DNA from: Hirundichthys speculiger
Lineage: Eukaryota > Chordata > Actinopteri > Beloniformes > Exocoetidae
DNA: 64,000 nt
NCBI GenBank assembly: GCA_018398805.1
Contig: JAGFBZ010000902.1
Coordinates: forward strand, 7,501-71,500
Reading direction: 5' to 3'
Shown: positions 56,994 through 64,000 of the stretch, piece after piece
Numbering within the stretch: the stretch's first letter is position 1
Layout: each line of letters begins with the position of its first letter
Position numbers and translations under genes: made by a program
Notes under the pieces: model-generated
Seen by the model: only the letters and a program-made list of their open reading frames with translations
Told to the model about the DNA's origin: nothing
Database searches by the model: none

Positions 56994-57349
56994 CAGTGAT
57001 TCCCAAAGTGTGGGCCGCCGCAGTGGTACTGCAGATGGGCCGTGAGAGTTCATTAAAAATAAACAAATTTGTTTTAAATCATCGATTTTTAAAGATATAT
57101 TTTTAATTACAGTAAAATACTTATGAAATGTTTAAAAATGTTTAGAAGTAATATAACAAACCAATTGAGTGTTATTCTACTGTAATCTTAACCTAATATA
57201 ACACATGTTATTTTATTTGTTGACCCCTTATCAGGACATAGGTTTTTGTCTTGTATGTTGATCACAGTTGTGATTAAAGGTTTGGGTGGACCGCAGAGAT
57301 TTTTCACATTTCAAATTGGGCCTTGGTATTCTGAGTTTGGGAATGACTG
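56994..57349. mobile_element. hAT MITE, decayed 8-bp TSD
   Basis: Ends CAGTGATTCCCAAAGTG and, as reverse complement, CAGTCATTCCCAAACTC. Paired GTGGGCCG / GGACCGC blocks lie inside. Flanks CCATAGGG and TCTTAGGG agree at 6 of 8 positions, as expected for an older hAT insertion. 356 bp, non-coding. Confidence 0.78.
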
Positions 57350-57549
57350 TCTTAGGGGTTTAGAGTGTCGAGGGTTTAGTTTCCAGTGGATACAGTGATC
57401 TACTGTCACATCAACCTACTGGGACCCGAGCAGTCCCCCCTAAATTCCTCCAGGAACGTCTGAAATAAAAAGCACAGAGGCTTGCTGAAAGCTTCTACGA
57501 GGCCAGGTGATGTATTTGCAAAGCCTGAGCACGCACCGTTTCTGCACGG
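57350..57549. other. Unassigned DNA
   Basis: No feature recognised. Confidence 0.4.
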
Positions 57550-57645
57550 CGCTCTGATGGACTGGTGACCTGTCCATCACAGTGTCTCCTAGTGACAGCT
57601 GGGATACGCTCCAGGCCCCCCGCCGCCCTGAGGAGGACGAAGCAC
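57550..57645 (+). mobile_element. SINE body fragment
   Basis: GATGGACTGGTGACCTGTCC and GACAGCTGGGATACGCTCC match the plus-strand body of the TGGA-tailed SINE. Head and tail are missing. Confidence 0.7.
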
Positions 57646-58039
57646 GTTTAGAAAAAAGGGACAGCTGCAGTTACGAATCTCAAACTTGTGGTTGCTCTCC
57701 CAGTTAAATGATGACAAATGGCCACGTCGCTGCCAACCACGGAGCCTTCATTACATTACCAACAGAGCTGCTGGCTGGACAGCCGAGGCCAGTCGTTAGG
57801 GATATTAAGTAAAGTGGAGTGGCACGGAGCATGAGAACAGAAACAGACGTCTGAAGGTCACGTGTGTGACGACCATGACAGAAACACAGTGTGGAGAAAA
57901 AATTTGATTTGGTTTATTCATCTTGTAATTTTGTTCATTTTATTTGTCTTTAATAATATGTTTAAAAGTGACTTGTCTTTCTTAACGAGACCAATACACA
58001 TGCAGGGCTTAAAGTAAAAAAAAAGTCCTGAGCCTGAGC

Positions 58040-58040
58040 T

Positions 58041-58079
<39 letters not shown>
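58040..58079. repeat. T11 followed by G29 homopolymers
   Basis: Eleven T then 29 uninterrupted G within the left part of the hAT-like element. The G length may be an assembly or sequencing estimate. Confidence 0.85.
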
Positions 58080-58081
<2 letters not shown>

Positions 58082-59127
58082 TTAGTGGATCCAACGCATA
58101 CTCACTGTTGGCAACTTTTTGGCATTGTGCTTAGTAATATACAAGATGACAAACAATTTAAATGTGAATTTTAGAAAGTAAAGGTTATTAACTTATAAGT
58201 GAAAAAACATGTAAACTCAGTCAAGACCATTAATCTGATTAATTTAGCAACTACTTAATCCAGTAAAGGGCAATTTGTACAAGAAAAAAAAAAAAACAAA
58301 TTGCAACTTCTCCATCATTTTTGTTCAAAAAAACCCCAGCAAATTAATTTATATACAGTGCCTTGCAAAAGTATTTGGCCCCCTTGAACTTCTCAACTTT
58401 TTGCCACATTTCAGGCTTCAAACATGAAGATTTTTTGTCAAGAATCAACAAGTAGGGCCCTATGAAATCCGTTTTATTTTTTCTCAAATTCCATTTTAAT
58501 TTTTTTCATTTTCGGTGTTTTTCGGTTTTTAATTTTTGAGAATTCCGTTTTAAGCATTTTATGCAAATTTAACCCCAAAACAGTATATAAGTAATGAAAT
58601 GAAATATAGACAATTTATGCAATTATAACTGTAAACTTTAATGTTTTTATACTTTTAAACATATTGTGTCCAACAAAACATTTTTTTTTACAAAAAAAAT
58701 CTAGTTTTTTCTATGTAATAAATAAGAAAAAAAATAATTCAAATGGGTAAAATCTATTTAAAGTGCAAAAAAGAAAAATTGCAACAGCAGTAAACTAATC
58801 ATTTTAGTTTGTTTAATTTATTCTGTTATCAGACAGTTTGTCATAACGTACATGATATTTTTCAGGTATGTCATGACAAACTGTGTCCGATAACAGAAAA
58901 AACTATATTTACTACGGCTGATGTTGATGCTATAAAATCCAAAGCAGTGAACACTGAACACTGGTTGTGTGTATGAGTGTGTGCCCGGGTGTTTTTTTTT
59001 TTTTCTTTAGGTGTTCCATCTATTACAGACAGCCGTTTAAATAAATAATTATCAGCCTCTTTGTGTTTAGCTCGTTGAGTGACTCTCACCTTTTTACGTT
59101 TGTGCTTTTCACTTATTCATTGATCCT

Positions 59128-59287
59128 CGTTGGAAGACCACGGAGCAGACCAGGACCCGCTGGAGAGATGGTATCTCTCAGCTGGTCTGGTGGAAGCGTC
59201 CGGGGGAGGGAGGTCTGGGTCTCTGCTGAAGCTGCTGTCCCCGCGAGCCGACTACGGACCAAGCGGGAGCTAATGGATGGATGGAAC
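59128..59287 (+). mobile_element. Rex3 3' end, 5'-truncated, with TSD
   Basis: GGAAGACCACGGAGCAGACC, TGGAGAGATGGTATCTCTCA and the tail AATGGATGGATGGA match the very end of the Rex3 ORF and its tail. TGATCCT flanks it on both sides (59121-59127, 59288-59294). Only about 160 bp long, so strongly 5'-truncated, as is usual for this family. Confidence 0.88.
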
Positions 59288-59493
59288 TGATCCTTGCACG
59301 TATATTTTGTGTCCATTCAATCGTGTGCTGGCAAAATTTGCAGCATTTTGAATCGCCAGACACATAATAATCTCGGATAAACTGCTCTGCTCTGTACCTG
59401 AGAGTAACCGCTAGTTCCTTTGCTTCTTCGCCGGTTTCTCGGGTGCCGCTTCCACGTGTTTTTTTTTTTCTATGATGAGGAAAGCGGGGGCAG

Positions 59494-60727
59494 ACATAGA
59501 CATATATAGAGATAGACGCCGCATTGGCTGTTTGGAACGAGAAATGCGGCCGCCATCTTGGACCGGTCATTCTCTGGGATTATATGTGATGGAAGTCTTT
59601 GACTCATCTGCTTTAAAATACAGATGCATGTTACTATCCATAAAAAAAATAGAAGGAATGCATTATGTGGATAGTCTTACTTAATTTTGAACATAAATCT
59701 TTTGAAATTCTTCAGAAAACGCTCTCCTTTAACATCACTAATCATGTATCCTGGCAAACCTTTTTATATTGCTAAACTAAAATTGAACTTATTTAATACA
59801 AAGGCATTTTTTGAGATTTCTCACAGATTTTTTTTAACATCCTCACCTTCAAGTGATGATGGAAGCGAGTATTGTGAAGGAATGCTGTGTGTGTGTGAGC
59901 GAGAGAGAGCGAGAGCTTCAATTGATTAAAATACCTTTACCGTCACTATCTGTTTCTGCTTCTCTATCATACTTATAATGTGTGATTTGCAAAATTCCTA
60001 CCATCGCCTACACCTCATACAGTTACAGTTGCGCTTTTGTCCAAAATGACATCTATGCAAAACAATATAATAGCCTACTTAAATGTAACAGGGGACAGAT
60101 TGAGATGTTGGTCAGATTATAGCTAATAAGGAGAATAGCAAAAATGAACGTCAATTCAGTCAATAGCATAATGAAATAAACAATAAAAAAATAGGGAAAA
60201 CAGCAATAATAAATTGTCAATTCAAGCAAAATATAACAGCATGACAACACTAGCCTACATTAAGGAGAATAGCAGTAGGCTAATGAACAGCAATGTCAAA
60301 CTAATAAAAAGCCTAATGAAAATGGAATAAAACTATACAAACCATAAGGCATTAAAAGTGCTAAATGAACTAAGTCCATGTTGTAGCCTAAGTCTTTAGA
60401 CCCTCTTAAAAGACCCTACTTAAAAGGCTACTAGCCTATAACAGGAACAGAGATATTCATTATATTACTAAGCTCACTATCAATATTAAAATACGCCAAA
60501 CCACGTGTCATGTATCAAAGCTACATTTATGACCTTTGCAGCAAAAGAAAAAAAACGCGTGAAAATCAGTTCATTTCGTGAGGTATGATTAAATACATTG
60601 ACGGCACACCTGCCAAACAAATAACACTGAGCGGAGTGGGTGACCGGTCCAAGATGGCGGCCCCAAATCTCGTCAGCGCCAGTAGGGAGTAGCGTTCGAT
60701 GCGGCGTCTATCTCTCTATATGTCTGT
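59494..60727. mobile_element. TIR element with 8-bp TSD GGGGGCAG and YY1-like sites at both ends
   Basis: Ends ACATAGACATATATAGAG and, as reverse complement, ACAGACATATAGAGAG, both followed by ATAGACGCCGCAT. The perfect 8-bp duplication GGGGGCAG is at 59486-59493 and 60728-60735. Further in, CCGCCATCTTGGACCGGTCA occurs at 59550-59569 and inverted at 60642-60661. The interior is AT-rich; the 80-codon frame at 59687-59929 has no known motif. hAT or P-like superfamilies both make 8-bp TSDs; not resolved. Confidence 0.82.
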
Positions 60728-62376
60728 GGGGGCAGAGAAGCTAGAATGTCCCCACCTTTTCGTGAACGCTCTTGGAACATTTTCTCGAAAGAAAAGTTCC
60801 TTTTAGTCTGGGAGAAAAAAAAAGAAAAAACTTTTACGCAAATTGCCGTTCAGTTCTGTTATATTGCGAATTTAAAGTGAATTCCGTTTTTAATCTCCAA
60901 TTCCGCGATTCCGTGATCGCGGATTCTATAGGGCTCTAAACAAGTGAGACACAATTGTGAAGTGGAACAAAATTTATTTGATATTTTAAAATTTTTTAAC
61001 AAATAAATAAACTGTAAAGTGGGGCGTAATTTTATTCGGCCTCCTGGTGTTAATACTCTGTAGCGCCACCTTCTGCTGCAGTTCCAGCTGCAGGTCTTTT
61101 GGGGTTTGTCTCTATCAGTTTAACTCATCCAGAGACTAAATTCTGGTCGATTCTTCCTGTAAAACAGCTGGAGCTCAGTGAGGTTGGATGGAGAGTGTTT
61201 GTGAACAGCAGTCTTCAGCTCTTTCCACAGATTCTGGTCTGGATTCAGGTCTGGACTTTGACTTGGCCGTTCTAACACACCTTCCATTTCACCATGATTG
61301 CTTGCTCAGTGCTCCTTGAGATGTTTAAAGCTGGGAAATATTTTGTATCCACATCCAGCTTTAAACTTCTCCACAACAGTATCTTGGACCTGCCTGCTGT
61401 GTTCCTTGGTCTTTATGATGCTCTCTGAGCTTTAAACAGAACCCTGAGACTATCACAGAGCAGGTGCATTTATTCCACACAGGTGGATTCTATTGATCAT
61501 CATCAGCTATTCAGGACAACATTGGATCATTCAGAGATCCTCTCTGAACTTCTGGAGTCAGTTTGCTGCTCTGAAAGTAAAGGGGAACAATAATATTACA
61601 CGCCCCACTTTTCATTTTTTTTTAATTGTTGAAAACGTTTTAAATATCCAATAAATTTCATTTAACTTCACGATTGTGTCCCACTTGGTGTTGATTCTTG
61701 ACAAAAAATTGAAATTTTATATCTTTATGTTTGAAGCCTGAAATGTGGCAAAAGGTTAAAAAGTTCAAGGAGGCTGAAAACTTAAGGAACTGAACAATCC
61801 ATCAGGTCTGGACTCGTCTCCTCTTTAACATATGTATATGCAGAGACAGTTATTAGATTATTAGATGTTATTACTCTGGATGCATCATCATTAGAAAAAA
61901 TGAACCATTACATTCAGTATTTTTTCATGTTTTGGGTGGTTGATTCAACAAAATTCAGAGAAAACGTCCATACTTGGAGCTGATCAGACATTTCTAGAAC
62001 TCTGGAGCTTCATGTGTGTTCATATAACTGTCTTGCTGAGTGGAAACGCAGTTTTGTAAAGCGTTTTTATTAACGTGTTTTGTTTTTTTTTTTTTTTTAC
62101 ACGGATCTACAGCGGTTGAGCGACCATAAATGATCAGTCGCGTTTCCACATTGAACGAGCACGCGCATATTTTCAAGTCGTAAATAAAACCGGTCATCGG
62201 GGCCGCTACGTCCGCAGCGCTGTGGCTGTTGCTCCAGGAGAGCAGCTGCTTTATACCCGGCGTCTCCTTCGTGACAGCGAAGAACTTTTTTTCTTTTGCT
62301 GCTATAGACTAACTTCTTGGAGCACAACACAGTCAGGTACCAGGTAGCTTCTGGCAGCAGCTCCCAAACCGGCTCT

Positions 62377-62445
62377 GTCCCCTGTCCCTCTTTCCCCTGT
62401 CCCTCTGTCCCCTGTCCCTCTGTCCCCTGTTCCTCTGTCCCCGCC
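62377..62445. repeat. 15-bp tandem repeat, about 4-5 copies
   Basis: The unit CTGTCCCCTGTCCCT repeats with small changes. It encodes the EQGTEGQGTEGQ run of the minus-strand open frame. Confidence 0.9.
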
Positions 62446-62691
62446 CAGAGACGCTTGAATTTTGCCTCTGTTCTTCTGATTGCGGGAGAAAAAACCACCG
62501 GCTCACCTCGCCTCCGTTTTAAGACCACTCAGAAATAACGTGTTTCTGTGCGTGTTTTTTTTTCTTTTCCCTAAATCATAGTCAAAAGCCGGAGATCCGG
62601 CACGGTGCCGGAATACTTTAACCGGGGCACATGTCTGACAAAAGGCAAGCATGGGCGTCAGCTGTAATTCATTGAACAAGGAAACACAAGC

Positions 62692-63406
62692 TATGGAGCC
62701 CCGTTTGGGTCATAATTCAATTAATAAATGAGTCTATTATTTTGAAATACAGTCGTTTATTATTATGAAATATTCCCCATTATTATGATAATGGTTTCGT
62801 TTTTCCTAAGAATGAGCTTTTACATAATAATGGCTTTGTTTTTCATAAGAGTGATTTGTGTGTCAATCACAGCAGAGAGGGCGGAGCCATTTATGGGATT
62901 GGCTGCTCTTTCATTCAGACATAAGCAACAGAACAGTGAATATGGTCAAGGTTTCCCATAGCTCAGTCCAAGCTGCCATAGCTACAATTGGACTACAATT
63001 CTGAAAGTCCGATCACACCTTGATGACGCCACGGCTCGCTGCTAACGGGACCTCACGGCCAAAACTAGTCAGAGCGTAGAATGGAGAAGGATCAGCCAAT
63101 GAGCGTGCAGGTCAACCACTGGCCCGGCCCACTGGCAAAATGTCATTATTATGTAAAAGCTCATTCTTATGAAAAATTAAGCCATTATGTAAAAACTCAT
63201 TATTAGATAAAAAAGCTATTCTGAAATAAATGATGCATTAAACTAAGATTAAATAATAATAAAAATATGTCATAATAATTAAATTTTTTTTCATAATAAT
63301 GGGAAACATTTCATAATAATGGATACGTATTTCATAAAAATAAATGCCTGTATTTCATAATATACTAATTTATTCATTGAATTATGACCCAAAACGGGGC
63401 TCCATA
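62692..63406. mobile_element. MITE with 6-bp TSD ACAAGC (TATGGAGCCCCG ends)
   Basis: About 41-bp terminal inverted repeats start TATGGAGCCCCGTTT and continue GGGTCATAATTCAAT. ACAAGC is duplicated at 62686-62691 and 63407-63412. Inside, a perfect 25-bp inverted repeat (62808-62832 with 63144-63168) and many TTTCATAATAATGG words make the element fold back on itself. 715 bp, non-coding. TSD length and the TATGG start may fit IS3EU; this is from memory. Confidence 0.85.
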
Positions 63407-63725
63407 ACAAGCAGGCGGTCAGCTATGACTCCGAATAAACATTCCTTAATTCAATTAACATCAATTAACTAACCTCTTGATCAAGGAACCGTATAACGTC
63501 CTGAGATTCAATTATCAGTCTGTTTTAAGACAAATGTCCCTTTGCCTTCCCCACCACCTGCTGTGATCCACTCTGTATGCAAAAACCTGTAGAAGAATCA
63601 ACATCTCTTTGTCTTGCTATAAAGGGAAACACCCTCTATGCTGCATAAGTTTGTTTCTTTTCTCTAATAAATTCTATTTTGATTTTCTCATCAAGATCAG
63701 ATCTTATTTTTTCCACAACACACAG

Positions 63726-64000
63726 AAGGACTAAGGTATTATTAAAGTTAATTACTGGGAGTTAAACTGTAGTGAAATAGAGCCTGAGAGTGTTCAGTTC
63801 AGATAAACAGGTCCTAACTAAACTGGCAGGAACTATTACAGCCATAACACACGACAGCTATCAACATTTCCCAAACGGAGCGTCTGGTGACTCCCATCAC
63901 GGTGGAAACTGGGCAACCAGGCAATATTGGTTCTGGAAGAGTTTTCTTATTCTTGATTTCAGAATTTCACTCCACAGCCTCCATTTTTCGGCCTTTCACC
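63726..64000. other. Unassigned right edge
   Basis: No feature recognised beyond the CACAG duplication that closes the LTR. Confidence 0.4.

Larger units (their letters stand above)
58453..60938. mobile_element. TIR element with 6-bp TSD AACAAG (TAGGGCCCTATG ends)
   Basis: Ends are TAGGGCCCTATGAAATCCG and, as reverse complement, TAGAGCCCTATAGAATCCG. A perfect 6-bp duplication AACAAG lies at 58447-58452 and 60939-60944, and removing the insert rejoins the Tc1-like sequence exactly. A 6-bp TSD is unusual; it has been described for the IS3EU superfamily, but I cannot confirm membership. An imperfect hairpin lies inside (58823-58844 with 58873-58896). Confidence 0.8.
58356..61792. mobile_element. 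Tc1-like element, internally deleted, split by another transposon
   Basis: Left end TA then CAGTGCCTTGCAAAAG; right end as reverse complement CAGTTCCTTAAGTTTTC. Both lead into CCTTGAAC and TTTGCCACATTTCAGGC. The right half (60945-61792) keeps, on the minus strand, the start of a Tc1-type transposase (HTH region KTKEHSRQVQDTVVEKFKAG in decayed form, ATG mutated) joined directly to the C-terminal block ([13 protein letters not shown]). The catalytic middle is deleted. A 6-bp-TSD transposon splits its left part at 58453. Confidence 0.85.
58003..62627. mobile_element. hAT-like TIR element inserted in the LTR
   Basis: The left end CAGGGCTTAAAGTA and the right end (reverse complement) CCCCGGTTAAAGTA share TTAAAGTA at the same distance from the tip. 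CACATG is duplicated on both sides (57997-58002, 62628-62633). The right part contains a minus-strand open frame (62528-62097) starting MVLKRRRGEPVV, with a 15-bp tandem repeat inside it; this might be an old first exon but has no known domain. The CAG start suggests hAT, though the clear duplication is 6 bp rather than 8. Confidence 0.65.
57890..63720 (+). mobile_element. Solo LTR family A copy 2, split by nested insertions
   Basis: Pieces 57890-58002, 62634-62691 and 63413-63720 join to about 480 bp that align with the LTR at 21838-22320. The copy starts TGTGGAG and ends CCACAACA, with a TATAAAG at about 63618 and an AATAAA near the end. A perfect 5-bp duplication CACAG flanks the whole (57885-57889, 63721-63725). 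Two separate transposons split it. Confidence 0.88.

Overview
The window looks like intergenic DNA from a ray-finned (teleost-type) fish. It holds Rex3/RTE-type retrotransposon ends, L2/CR1-like and L1/Tx1-like LINE relics, several Tc1/mariner, hAT and piggyBac remnants, a tRNA-headed SINE with a TGGA tail, retroposon tails built from TTGAA repeats, and many microsatellites. No intact, recognisable host protein gene was found. Nearly all the longer open frames are translations of tandem repeats or decayed transposase/reverse-transcriptase pieces. Everything here was read by eye; no database search was possible, so superfamily names rest on terminal sequences, target-site duplications (TSDs) and recognisable protein motifs.

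Layout. 0-10 kb: mostly unassigned DNA with an unidentified broken ORF pair (1.3-1.7 kb), a perfect hairpin (2.5 kb), a TIR transposon split by an L2-like LINE with a head-to-head telomeric repeat at the junction (4.1-5.6 kb) and a LINE 3' end (8.3-8.7 kb). 9.7-12.4 kb: two Rex3 fragments in opposite orientation, one split by a solo LTR, then a tRNA-Gly pseudogene and a LINE-type 3' tail. 12.5-24 kb: hAT, piggyBac, SINE, retroposon and solo-LTR insertions, many with perfect TSDs. 24.9-27.0 kb: a LINE tail followed by a 1.9 kb purine-rich tract. 27.3-28.4 kb: an L1-like ORF2 relic. 28.6-29.2 kb: a GC-rich 13-bp minisatellite. 29-34 kb: unassigned DNA, an hAT-like MITE and a BED-finger hAT fragment.

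34.1-48.2 kb is a Tc1-like relic swollen by a 13-kb, 43-bp minisatellite (about 300 units) with higher-order duplications, followed by a 20-bp repeat array. Two copies of the same BED-type hAT family lie in inverted orientation on either side (33.1 and 51.3-52.4 kb). 48.9-53.3 kb holds a SINE split by a GC-rich retroposon, the second hAT copy and a near-identical 276-bp duplicate of part of the retroposon. 54.0-55.6 kb contains the only stretch that looks like a transcription unit: a CCAAT-type motif, three plausible introns and a 70-codon last-exon ORF. It is unidentified and could itself be a transposon. 57.9-63.7 kb is a nested stack: an LTR split by an hAT-like element, split by a Tc1-like element, split by a 6-bp-TSD element, which holds a Rex3 fragment and an 8-bp-TSD element; the same LTR is split again by another 6-bp-TSD element.

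No operon-like or cooperating gene system is present. The biology visible here is transposon nesting, tandem-repeat expansion and local template-switch hairpins.
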